DNA of 64,000 nt. It comes from CAWDJT01 sp963828705 (GTDB taxonomy: Bacteria > Desulfobacterota > Syntrophobacteria > Syntrophobacterales > Syntrophobacteraceae). Each line of letters opens with the position of its first letter. Positions within the stretch are counted from its first letter, which is position 1. The position numbers and the translations under genes were made by a program. Shown in pieces: positions 25,654 to 34,677 of the stretch. Location: positions 11,553 through 75,552 of the forward strand of contig CAWHGA010000040.1 in the NCBI GenBank assembly GCA_963828705.1, written 5' to 3'. The notes under the pieces are model-generated. The model searched no databases. It was not told where the DNA came from and worked only from the letters and a program-made list of their open reading frames with translations.

Positions 25654-26730
25654 CCAGGATGCAACCCGCCAACCCAGGGTTGCCGTTGTCGCCCTGACCC
25701 GCCACGGGGTGAGACTGGCTTTGCAGATCCAGGCGCGGCTTCCTGAGAGCGTCTGCTATGTGCCGTTGCGCCATCGGTTTGCTCTGGCCATGGGGGCGCG
25801 AGGGTTTGAGCGGCTGGCGGATGTGTTTCATGAACTGTGGAGGGAGTGCCGGGCGCTCATTTGCATCATGGCAACCGGCATTGTGGTGCGCCACCTGGCG
25901 CCGTTGCTGCGTCACAAGACCGTTGACCCGGCGGTGGTAGTGCTGGACGAACGCGGTCAGTTCGCCATCAGTCTGGTGTCAGGGCCACCTTGGCGGGGCC
26001 AACCAGCTTGCTCGAGACATTGCTGCCATCACCGGCGGGCAGGCAGTGATCACCACCGCCTCCGATGTGCAAAACCAACCAGCTCTAGACCTCATCGCTC
26101 GGGAAGCCGGGTTGGAAGTGCAAAACCCGGCAATGTTGGCGCGATTGGCATGCGCGCTACTGGAAGGGGAGAGTCTCTGGGTCTATGATCCGGACCTGCG
26201 ACTGGCACCCCACCTAAGGGAAAACAACGGAGTCGAATGGCTGACTTCCGAAGACTTGAATCAGGGCGAATGCCTCCAGCGAGCGGCCGGGCATCTGGGT
26301 TTCAGAACGCCTTCCACCTGCGTCTGCGGGCTGCCTGGTGCTGCGCCGGCGCAACCTGGTGGTGGGCGTGGGGTGTAACCGGGGGACAAATGCGGACGAG
26401 ATCCTGGCGCTGATTCGGCAGGTGTTCGCGGATTCCGCCCTGGCACTTGATGCCATCCAGAATCTGGCCAGCATCGACTTGAAGGCAGACGAACCTGGTT
26501 TGCTCGAAGCCGCGCGAATACTTCAACGGCCGGTGCGCTTCTATCGGCGCGATCAACTGGAAATGATTAACGTTCCCCATCCATCGGCGACGGTGGAACA
26601 CCATATTGGAGTGGCAAGCGTATGCGAAGCGGCAGCTCTTCTGAGTGCGGCGGATCAGGGGTCGAGTCGGCTCCTCATCCCGAAACACAAGACAGCCAAC
26701 GCAACCGTGGCGGTGGCTCGGGTCGATTGA
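25646..26730 (+). CDS. cbiG: Cobalt-precorrin-5A hydrolase (two frameshifts)
   Basis: Opens the delta-lactone of cobalt-precorrin-5A with loss of acetaldehyde, a step of the anaerobic pathway. From GTG 25646 the N-terminal domain reads VAVVALTRHGVRLALQIQ and ICIMATGIVVRHLAPLL. One base is lost at about 25982 (in a G run), after which HLGGANQLARDIAAITGG continues. A second break at about 26330 leads into LVLRRRNLVVGVGCNRGT and the C-terminal domain (SIDLKADEPGL, KHKTANATVAVA). Together about 360 residues, normal for CbiG. The TGA at 26728 overlaps the proposed start of cbiH. CbiG rather than CobG marks the oxygen-independent route. Confidence 0.88.
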
Positions 26731-27569
26731 CCATCGTCAGCCTTGGCCCCGGGTTTCTCCGCTACCTGGTGCCGGCAGCCCTGGAAGCTTTGACCAGCGC
26801 CGATGTGCTGGTGGGCTACAAGGTCTATCTGGATCTCATCGAGGACCTCACCCGAGGCAAGGAGTTGCTGGCCAGCGGCATGCGCAAGGAAATCGAACGC
26901 TGCAGCACCGCCATCGATTGCGCCCTGGCGGGCCGGCGAGTGGCTCTGGTTTCCAGTGGTGATTCCGGGATCTACGGCATGGCCGGGCTGGTGCTGGACC
27001 TGTGCCGGGAACGAAAGCTGCGAGTTGCCCGGGTGGTGACAACAGCACCTGGGCTGGTGAACTGCGGCGAACCTGCTGTGGGGGCTTCGAGTGAACCGGT
27101 CGATCTTTGGGTCGATGTCGTTCCCGGTGTCCCGGCCTTCAACGCCGCGGCCGCGACGCTGGGGGCACCGCTGATGCACGATTTTGCCGCGGTGAGCCTG
27201 AGTGATCACCTCACTCCCTGGGAACTTATCGAGAAGCGGCTGACCGCCGTGGGCATGGCCGATTTCGTGCTGGCCATCTACAATCCACGCAGCAAAACCC
27301 GTCCGCACGGGCTGCAACGAGCTTTGGATCTGCTCCTGCAATATCGGGCCGCGACCACCCCCGTGGGCATCGTGCGGCGCGCCATGCGGGACGGCCAGTG
27401 GCATGCGATCACCACCCTCGGTGAAGTGCCGGTGGCGGAAGTGGACATGCAATCCATGGTCATTGTCGGAAACAGCCAGACCTACATCTGGGATGGGTGG
27501 ATGGTGACGCCGCGGGGGTATCTGGGAAAGTACACGCTCGGGGGTGAATTGGGCAGTGTCGAAGGCTGA
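26727..27569 (+). CDS. cbiH: Precorrin-3B C17-methyltransferase
   Basis: Methylates C17 with ring contraction. It begins LTIVSLGPGFLRYLVPAAL, probably at TTG 26727, which overlaps the cbiG stop in TTGA. An ATG-like start further up (26622) would add a stretch unlike any methylase. Further hallmarks are VLVGYKVYLDLI, ALVSSGDSGIYGMAGLVL, VPGVPAFNAAAATLGAPL, HDFAAVSLSDHLTPWE and YNPRSKTRP. About 280 residues. It is the last gene of the cobalamin block; cbiC, cbiD, cbiJ and cbiL are not in the window. Confidence 0.92.
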   Translation: MTIVSLGPGFLRYLVPAALEALTSADVLVGYKVYLDLIEDLTRGKELLASGMRKEIERCSTAIDCALAGRRVALVSSGDSGIYGMAGLVLDLCRERKLRVARVVTTAPGLVNCGEPAVGASSEPVDLWVDVVPGVPAFNAAAATLGAPLMHDFAAVSLSDHLTPWELIEKRLTAVGMADFVLAIYNPRSKTRPHGLQRALDLLLQYRAATTPVGIVRRAMRDGQWHAITTLGEVPVAEVDMQSMVIVGNSQTYIWDGWMVTPRGYLGKYTLGGELGSVEG

Positions 27570-27595
27570 AAACGGTAACGCTGACTGTGATCAGG

Positions 27596-28441
27596 TCAGG
27601 CCATATAATGGGTCTTCTCAGCACCGAAGGTGGTTTCAATCTCGTGCAGCAGTTCCTCGACCGTGCTCCGAGGCAATTTTAGGGCCGTGGCCGTTGGGAA
27701 CGCCGCCACATCCAAATCCGGGTTCTTGGTGATGCCAATCTGCAGATTGTGACACATGCCGTTGGCCAGGTTGACGATCATGGTAAGCTGTGGGAGTCGC
27801 CTGGCCGACTCCGGCTGATGATGGAACCCGATCGCTTCTTCGATTTCCTCGGCAAAATTCCATTTGCGCGCCACCAATTGACCCACCTGGGCATGGTCAA
27901 AGCCCAAGAGGGACCGTTCTCCCTGGATGAAGGTTGCCCCAGGGTTGTTGTAAACCCTTTGGATGATGGCCGTCATCTGCTGGGGCAGCTTCACGTACAT
28001 GATCACCTTGCCGATATCGTGAAGTAACCCCGCCAGGAAGGACTCCTCGACCTTGGGGAAGCGGACCTCCCGAGCGATTCTTCGGGCGATAAAGGCGCAT
28101 CCCAGGGAATGCTCCCACAATAGCTGTTCCGTCAATCCGAAGGATTTGAACAGATCTCGGACTACCGAGGATACCACCATGGATTTGATGGCATTGAACC
28201 CAACCGCACTGATGGCGTTGGTGAGCGATGTGATGGAGCGAGAGACGCCATAGTAGGCGGAATTAGCCATTTTCAGCACTCTGGCGGAAAGCGCCTGATC
28301 CTGGGCGATGATCTCCTGGATGTCTTTGGCGGAAGCTTTTGGGTCAGCCACCTTGTCCACTACCAGGCGAGCAATATGCGGCATGGGTGGCAGATCGCCC
28401 GTCAATTGGGCCAAGCGCATGGCAAGGGACATCTGATTCAT
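27596..28441 (-). CDS. HDOD-domain protein
   Basis: This 281-residue protein is almost entirely an HDOD domain. It shows the N-terminal LPPMPHIARLVVDKVADP, the DQALSARVLKMANSAYYG segment, AISAVGFNAIKSMVV and the remnant HD site LLHDIGKVIMY. HFDHAQVG-like and GFHHQPESA segments follow. HDOD proteins are usually catalytically inactive relatives of HD-GYP phosphodiesterases that act in signalling. Here HD is retained in LLHDIGK, but the other metal ligands cannot be judged. It is convergent with cbiH, transcribed alone, and resembles the N-terminal half of 41794-43245. Confidence 0.88.
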   Translation of the reverse strand: MNQMSLAMRLAQLTGDLPPMPHIARLVVDKVADPKASAKDIQEIIAQDQALSARVLKMANSAYYGVSRSITSLTNAISAVGFNAIKSMVVSSVVRDLFKSFGLTEQLLWEHSLGCAFIARRIAREVRFPKVEESFLAGLLHDIGKVIMYVKLPQQMTAIIQRVYNNPGATFIQGERSLLGFDHAQVGQLVARKWNFAEEIEEAIGFHHQPESARRLPQLTMIVNLANGMCHNLQIGITKNPDLDVAAFPTATALKLPRSTVEELLHEIETTFGAEKTHYMA

Positions 28442-28750
28442 AGGCGCTCCAATAGCATGCAGGCTTCAATTCCTTTGCCGGGGTGAGCCAAGCGGGATCG
28501 GTCCTATGCGGGTGATTGCATTCCGGTACCAGACCCAAGGCCGCACAATGGGTGCAATGTCAGATTACTATAGCGCACAATAACCGCTTCAGGTAGCGGG
28601 AAATGTCATCTGGCGCATCCCACATGAAGTGAGCGCCACAATCTTGACTGCGCATGGCGATGGTTCTGGTCACTGGCAGGATGAGTTCTGTTGCCAGCCG
28701 GCGGAACTTGCGTTTCGCCGGCTGGGTAGGACAAGGGGAATAGCAACCCC
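28442..28750. other. Intergenic region, nothing recognised
   Basis: About 310 bp between the HDOD gene and the end of the Hdr operon. The stretch GTTGCCAGCCGGCGGAACTTGCG...CGCCGGCTGG near 28690-28725 can form a hairpin and may end the 13-kb transcript, but no U-run follows it. Confidence 0.4.
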
Positions 28751-29569
28751 TTACTCGGCGGTGCTGGGGGTTTCGATGAGGTTAAACGGGGATTTTTGGT
28801 CTGGCTGGAAGCCGGGGCGGTAACCGGTGTCAGCAGCAAGAATATCGGCCACTTTCTTGTAGAGGGCGCGCAGCGGGATGTCTGCCGGACAGGCTTCCTC
28901 GCACAGCCCGCAGTCAATGCAGCGGCCTGCCATATGAACCGCGCGGGTCAGATGGAAAATGGGGTTCTCCGCGGGCAGGATGGCGGTTTGCACCAGATCG
29001 GTTTCTTCCAGAGCGCACTCCTTGCAAAAGCACATGGGGCAAACGTTGCGGCAGCCATAGCATTTCACGCAGCGTTCGAAGTGGTCCATCCAGTGACGGA
29101 ACCGGGCATCGGTGGCCATGTCGTCGACGTTCTTGACTGAAGCCGCAGTGTCAATGCCTTTCTGTTTTTTACCCACCTGGCAGTCATCAGGGTAGGGTTG
29201 GCGGCATTCGCAGGCCAGAGCCAGTTCTGCCGGACAGGCGAAACCCACCGGGACGACTTTCTCCGGTTGCAACTGCTTCCATTTGAACAGTTCAATCAGG
29301 CCGCGTGCATCGCAACCGCGCACCAGCACACCAAAGGTGGCGTCGGGGTAGGCCTGGGCCAGTCGGATCAGGGTCATGTTCAAGGGATAGCGAGCATCCC
29401 CGGGTTTGTGCTTGTCGCCCAGGGACAAATCTGCCAGCTCATCCGCTTTCTTGAACAAATAGGGGCGCACATTGCCGTTATCTTCACGCAACCCCAGAAA
29501 TCCCTGGATCTTCTTGTCTTTCAGAAGCTTCTTAACCAGCTTAACAACTTGTTCTTTCATCGTCTCCAT
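28751..29569 (-). CDS. FrhB/FdhB-like iron-sulfur protein, last gene of the Hdr operon
   Basis: This 272-residue protein relates to the beta subunits of F420-dependent hydrogenases and formate dehydrogenases. An N-terminal region (VRPYLFKKADEL, GVLVRGCDARGLIELFK) precedes an unusual cysteine cluster at 167-184 (CVKCYGCRNVCPMCFCKEC) and a 4Fe-4S motif at 217-228 (CIDCGLCEEACP). Extra cysteines occur at 112-130. In such complexes this subunit feeds electrons from a nucleotide or formate module into MvhD/HdrA. It follows mvhD by 22 bases. Which donor it serves (NAD(P)H, formate or ferredoxin) cannot be read from sequence. Confidence 0.75.
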   Translation of the reverse strand: METMKEQVVKLVKKLLKDKKIQGFLGLREDNGNVRPYLFKKADELADLSLGDKHKPGDARYPLNMTLIRLAQAYPDATFGVLVRGCDARGLIELFKWKQLQPEKVVPVGFACPAELALACECRQPYPDDCQVGKKQKGIDTAASVKNVDDMATDARFRHWMDHFERCVKCYGCRNVCPMCFCKECALEETDLVQTAILPAENPIFHLTRAVHMAGRCIDCGLCEEACPADIPLRALYKKVADILAADTGYRPGFQPDQKSPFNLIETPSTAE

Positions 29570-29591
29570 TCGCCTTATGCAGACTTTGTCA

Positions 29592-30053
29592 TCACTGACT
29601 GACCCAGGGCGCTAGGCGGCTTGATCGCCTGCTGCCGGGTCGTCGCAATGGTGACGGTCCCAGGGATTTGAGGGTAGCCACAAAATCCTTGATCTCATCG
29701 GCAAACTTGGGCCCTTCAGCAGAAGAAATCCACTTCACTCGAAGGCGATCCGCCTCGATACCGCTGAAGGACAGTAGTTGCTTCAGGAATCGCACTCTCT
29801 TATCGGTCGAGTAATTACCATACAGGTAATGGCAGTCTCCGAGGTGTCAGCCACCGACAAAAACGCCGTCGACGCCCTGTTGAAAAGCGCGGAGAAGGTG
29901 GTGCGGGGATACACTGGCCGAACACATCACCCGGACCATGCGCACATTGGTCGGGTACTGCAAACGACTGACCCCAGCCAGGTCAGCAGCAGCGTATGCT
30001 CACCAGGTACAAAGAAAACAGACAATCTTGGGTTCAAAATCGGTATGGGTCAT
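29592..30053 (-). CDS. mvhD: MvhD-type [2Fe-2S] electron-transfer subunit with two selenocysteines
   Basis: This 153-residue MvhD/VhuD family subunit passes electrons to HdrA. ATG 30053 has GGGAGAGG upstream. Two in-frame TGA codons, 30002-30000 (residue 18, CFLCTW-U-AYAAADLAG) and 29849-29847 (residue 69, VGG-U-HLGDCHYLYG), stand where the family has cysteine. The other MvhD here has Cys at the first site (FVCNWCAYAGADLAG) and TGA at the second. The frame is otherwise open on both sides of each TGA, and each TGA has a hairpin downstream (see 29968-29986 and 29814-29830). C12, C15, C74-type ligands and the C-terminal half (ERLRVKWISSAEG-like) are conserved. Selenocysteine is much likelier than decay. 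Confidence 0.85.
29814..29830 (-). promoter_or_regulatory. SECIS-like hairpin after the second TGA of mvhD (29592-30053)
   Basis: On the coding strand ATTACC-TGTAT-GGTAAT, a perfect 6-bp stem with a 5-nt loop, starts 16 nt after the TGA at 29849-29847. The other mvhD has the same stem at the same distance, with only the loop differing. Confidence 0.7.
29968..29986 (-). promoter_or_regulatory. SECIS-like hairpin after the first TGA of mvhD (29592-30053)
   Basis: Coding strand CTGACC-TGGCTGG-GGTCAG: a perfect 6-bp stem with a G-rich 7-nt loop, starting 13 nt after the TGA at 30002-30000. Size and position suit a bacterial SECIS recognised by SelB. Confidence 0.65.
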
Positions 30054-30194
30054 GAAGATCCTCTCCCGGTTTGGTTCTCATAACTTGTGGTTTAGTGCCT
30101 GTCGCAAAACAGGTCGGGCACTTATGGCTTCTATCTGGGGCAGGCTTTCTCGGGCTGCCAACCTGGAAATTTCATACTCCGAAATGCTACGTTG

Positions 30195-30263
30195 GTCATT
30201 CCGGCGGAAGCCGGAATCCAGGCTTCTTAATACTTCCTGGACCCCGGCCTGCGCCGGGGTGAC
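30195..30263. repeat. REP-like inverted repeat, copy R5, inside the Hdr operon
   Basis: GTCATTCCGGCGGAAGCCGG at one end and CCGGCCTGCGCCGGGGTGAC at the other. It sits in the 254-bp gap between the hdrA end (30308) and the mvhD start (30053). With its flanks (GACGGTTCATTTGTTGG on the right) it matches R1 in opposite orientation over about 115 bp. Confidence 0.75.
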
Positions 30264-30307
30264 GGTTCATTTGTTGGTCACTTCATTCTGTGGACGTGTA
30301 GCTCTAG

Positions 30308-33300
30308 TCAAAAAGCCACGGCCCGGATCTGGGACAACAGCTGTTTGGGTTTGAAACCCTTGAGCTGGGCACTCTGCGATGGACAGGTGGCAGCGCAGTT
30401 GCCGCAGCCTTTGCACAAGATAGTGTTCACTTTACAGATTTGCTTTTCCGGCAAGTAAGTAATGGCTCCAAAGGGGCACATTTCCAGGCAACCCTGGCAG
30501 CCCACGCAAGTGGCTTCGTTGATTTCGGCCACGATGCCGCTGATGACCAGCTTTTCCTTGAACAGCACGGTAGCCGCTCGGGACGCCGCACCGAGTCCCT
30601 GGGAACGGGCTTCGGTGGTGGTGGCCGGATAGCGCGCTGAACCGGCCAGAAAGATGCCGTCGGTGGCAAAATCCAGCGGCCGCAGCTTGGCGTGGGCTTC
30701 CATGAAAAAGCCGTTGGCGTCAATGGGGAGGCGCATCATCTGGGCGAGCGCAGCGGTGTCTGGACGCGACACCAGCGGGGTGGAAAGCACCACCAGGTCA
30801 CAACCAGTTTCGCGATTAATGCCGGTCAAGCGGCTGATAGTAGCGCACGCGCAGCATCGGTCACTTCCGGGGGCTGCTGCGGGTCATAGAGATCGAAGCG
30901 GACTTCCAGGCCGCGGGCGTCCCACAGCATCTGTTCCTTTTCCGCCCCGTACATCTGCATGTCGCGATAGAGGATGGTCACATGAGCGTCGGGGTTTTGT
31001 TCCTTGAGGATCATGGCGTTTTTGACTGCGGTCAGGCAGCAAATCCGGGAACAGTATTCGCGTTCTTCGCAGCGTGCGCCCGACGCACTGGATCATGACC
31101 ACCTGGCTCAGCAGCCACGCTGCCTTGACGGAGGCGTTCCTCCAGTTGGATCTGGGTGATCACCCTGCTGACCGTCGTAGCCGTACATCCCGGTGGGTTC
31201 CAGGGGGACCGCGCCGGTGGCCACCACCACGCAGCCGACGTTTTCAATGGTCTGATTGCCGTCCGTCTGGCGGATGGTGATGTCGTAGTTGCCGATGTAG
31301 CCGCCGAAACCGACCACTTCCGCAGTTCAGATACACCTTGACGTTGGCCTTGGCAGTTACGGCTTCGATGAGCGCCTGGATCTGATCGGCAGCCTTGTGC
31401 CGGTGGGGGCCAGCTGATTGAGGCGCTGGAGCATGCCGCCGAGCTGCGGCTTCCTGTTCGACCAGGACGGTGTCAATACCCATGTCGGCGAAAGCTTCGG
31501 CTGCCGAAAGCCCGGCCAGACCGCCGCCGATCACCAGGGCCCGGCGGGTGATGGAGCCTTCGATATCCTGTTGCGGTTCCAGGAAGGTGGCCTTGGCCAC
31601 GCCCATGCGCACCAGGTCCTTGGCCTTGTCGGTGGCATTCTGCCGCTCCTGCATGTGCACCCAGGAACACTGGTCGCGGATGTTGACCATTTCGAACAGA
31701 TAGGGGTTCAGGCCGGCTTCGGCACAGGCGCTCTGGAACAGCGGCTGGTGAGTGCGCGGCGAGCAGGAGGCCACCACCACCCGGTTGAGCTGCTGGTCCT
31801 TGATGGCGTTCTTGATTTCACCGATGCCTGCTTCCGAGCAGGTGTACAGGTTGTCCTTGGTGTACACCACGCGGGGCAGAGTTGCCGCATATTCGGCAAC
31901 GGCCTTGACATCCAGATGGCCGGCGATGTTGGTCCCACAGTGGCAGACGAAAACGCCGATTCTGATTTCTTCCACGGTTTGCCTTCCTTTCGCGCTCAGC
32001 CTGTGGCTGCCTTGCGCACGGTCAGCACTCAGGATCTGCGCCACACGGGCCGCAGTGCTGCTGGCTTGAGCCACCGATTCGGGAATGTCCTGGGGGCCGT
32101 GAGCACATCCACAGACGAAGACACCGGACCGGGTCGTGTCCAGCGGCTGGTAAGGGTCGGTCCTAACAAAACCGAAGTCGTTGGTTTCGATCCCCACCAA
32201 TTGGGTCATCTCCCTGGAGCCGTGGCTGGGTTCGCAAGCGGTGGCCAGGATCACCAGGTCCACTGGAGACTGAACGGTTTCCTGACGCTTGGTGTCTTCA
32301 TACCAGAGCACCGGGCTGGCGTCGGGAGCTTCGGTGATTTCCGCCACCCGGCTGCGGATGTATTCGATGTGCGCCTCACGCGCGCCACGGTTGCGGTATT
32401 CTTCAAAACCTTTGCCGACCGCGCGAATATCCATGCCGAACACGGTCACCTTGGTTTCTGTTTCGTGTTCGTGGGCGATGATGGCTTCCTTGATGGCGTG
32501 CATGCAGCAGAAACCGGAGCAGTGGCGATTGAAGCGAATGTCGCGCGAGCCGACGCACTGGATGAAGGCCAGACGCTTGGCGCCGCTAATCTGGTCCACC
32601 TTCTCCCTAAGCTCCTGGAGCTTGTCGGTTAGTTCCCGGCACACATCGATCTGCTTGGCCCAGTCGTCGTATTCCTTGCCCTGCAAGTCACCCGATTGGT
32701 AGCGGCGACAAGAAAGTGTCGGAGTTCTGCTCGAATTTTTTCTCCAGCGGCTTCGAGGACCTTGGCCGCCTTCTGATGCTGCTTTTCCAGTTCCGGGAGC
32801 TGGTCCTTGAGATCCATGTCGGACGGACGATAGACATGGCCGTGGGTTGGGCCGCTGGCGGACAGGAAGCGTTCGAATTCGAGTGCGGTCACCACATTGC
32901 GAATGCGGCCGTAACCGTATTCGGGAATGCGGGTGGCGTCGAAGAGATCATAGCCGGTGGCGACAATGATGGCTCCCACCTGGACTTCCACCAGTGCGTT
33001 CCTGCTGCTTGTAATCGATGGCTCCGGCCTGGCACACCTTGGCGCACACCCCGCATTTCTTGCCCTGAAACTGACGACAGTGATTGGGGTTGATGGTGTA
33101 AGCCGACGGGATGCCCTGAGCAAAGTAGCGGAAGATGGCCTTGGCCTTGGCAAACCCCAGGTTGTATTCGTCAGTGGTGCTGGTCGGGCATTTCTCGGCA
33201 CAGGCACCGCAGCCGGTACACTTGCTTTCGTCCACGTAGCGGGCTTTGCGTCGCACGGTGACGCGGAAATCGCCAAGCTGGCCTTCGACCTTTTCGACTT

Positions 33301-33553
33301 CAGAATAAGCCAGCAGCTCAATATTGGGATGTCGACCGACATCCATCAGTTTCGGCGCGAGAATTCAAAGGGCGCAATCATTGGTGGGGAAGGTCTTGTC
33401 CAGCTGCGCCATTTTGCCGCCAATGCTGGGCAACCGCTCCACCATATGCACCTTGAACCCCATCTCAGCAAGATCCAGAGAAGCCTGAATGCCCGCTATG
33501 CCACCACCTATAACCAGTACATCCCTATTCACAGGTGCGGTCTCCTCAATCAC
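30308..33553 (-). CDS. hdrA: HdrA-like flavoprotein with one selenocysteine (several frameshifts)
   Basis: Heterodisulfide reductase subunit A, about 1080 residues, carrying FAD and several 4Fe-4S clusters. Start GTG 33553, or better GTG 33532 behind TTGAGGAG. Order: FAD site VLVIGGGIAGIQASLDLA; TNDCAL-U-ILAPKL with in-frame TGA at 33367-33365 (residue 63), where the upstream HdrA has CSSC; ferredoxin motif CTGCGACAEKCP; then a second full HdrA unit (VFVCHCGTNIAG, VIGGGLAGLSAAEAF); and C-terminal CVGCQGCLEMCP and CKGCGNCAATCP. Single-base breaks occur near 33002, 32705, 31437, 31410, 31328, 31180, 31090 and 30830. All parts are conserved, so I read it as an intact gene with sequence errors. 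Confidence 0.83.
33327..33344 (-). promoter_or_regulatory. SECIS-like hairpin after the TGA of hdrA (30308-33553)
   Basis: Coding strand GGATGTC-GGTC-GACATCC: a perfect 7-bp stem closed by a GGUC tetraloop, 20 nt downstream of the TGA at 33367-33365. A GGU loop at this distance is typical of SelB-binding bacterial SECIS elements. Confidence 0.75.
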
Positions 33554-34666
33554 TTCATGGATTGGGCCAGAAAGCTGTACAAATCGACAATATCGATGTC
33601 GAGATCGGTGTTACTCTTGGCGCAGGTCAGGTGGATCTGGCACTTGGGGCAGGCGGTGATCAGTGTCTGCGCCCCGGTCTGAATGGCTTCCTGGAGCCGT
33701 TCCGTTTGCATGGCCTTGGAACAGTTGGAACATTCCATCCAGGCGCTGGTGCCGCAGCACATGGAGTTCTCCCGATTGCGCGGCATTTCCACCAGATGCA
33801 GTTCCGGAATGAGCTGCAATACTTCCCTGGGCGGGTCGTAGATCCCGGCCCAACGTCCCAGTTTGCACGGGTCGTGGTAGCTTACCGGCCCGTCGCTGTG
33901 CGCCTCCAAGCTCAATCCGGCCTTGGGCAGTTCCTGCGCGAGAAATTCAGTGATGTGCAGCACTTCGAAGGGCAGATCACCCACCACCTTGGGATAATGC
34001 TTGCGAAAAGTGGTGTATCCTTCCGGGCAGCTGAAGATCACTCGCTTGGCCCCGGCCGCCTTGATGACTTCCACGTTCCACTGGGCCAGCTTCTGAAAGG
34101 TGGCTTCATCCCCACTCCACATCGCATCGTGCCCGCAGCACCGTTCATCGTTGCTGACCACCGGCTCGATGCCCATCTTGTTGAGGATTCGCAGGATGTT
34201 TTGGGCGGTGGACACCGGCGTGAGCCCCAGATAACCAAAGACCACATTGAAATAGGGCAGGCATCCGACGAAATAGAAGGTGTCGCCGCTGTTGCGAATG
34301 GTGCCCACATCCTGGGTCCAGGCGGTACGCTGCTGCTTGACTTCACCGGCCTGGAGTCCGGCAATCGCCTGGAGCACCCCGTGATGGCTGGCCAAGGGGC
34401 GATTGCCAATCTTGCGAGCTTCGCCGCGGTAGGCTCTAACCACCTCAGGAAAATCAATCTGCACCGGGCAACGGCGTGCTGCAGCGTGCGCAGGTAAGGC
34501 ACGACCACAATTCGCGGCGAGTTAGCAGCGATTCGTCGCAGTCCATGATGGCCTGTTTGATCATCTGACGGGGCGAAAACGCCGAGTTCACCCGGTTAAC
34601 CGGACAACTTCCGGTGCACACCCCGCATTCCATGCAGTAGTCAACTTGTTTCTGCGTGAGCAACAT
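33550..34666 (-). CDS. HdrD-like iron-sulfur protein (HdrC-HdrB fusion type, one frameshift)
   Basis: About 372 residues combining an HdrC-like N-terminus with an HdrB-like C-terminus, as in HdrD/GlpC. N-terminal 4Fe-4S motifs are CMECGVCTGSCP and CLTCARCSTRCP. The second is completed only after removing one extra C at about 34475, after which VQIDFPEVVRAYRG follows. Two CCG domains follow: ERCCGHDAMW, where the closing motif is SCPEGY with one Cys instead of CxxC, and MCCGTSAWMECSN with a complete ACPKC. The degenerate first CCG domain suggests that only the second holds the non-cubane cluster. It lies between mvhD and hdrA, overlaps hdrA by four bases, and probably carries the substrate disulfide or a quinone-linked site. 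Confidence 0.82.
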
Positions 34667-34677
34667 ATCTCATCCCA

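Noticed and set aside
29847..30002. mvhD at 29592-30053 as a pseudogene with two nonsense mutations
   Set aside because: Both TGA codons sit at conserved Cys sites, the frame is open on both sides, and hairpins follow at SECIS spacing; the neighbouring mvhD and hdrA show the same pattern.
31418..32632. 404-codon plus-strand frame
   Set aside because: It is antisense to hdrA, with no conserved motifs; an artefact of GC-rich codon use.
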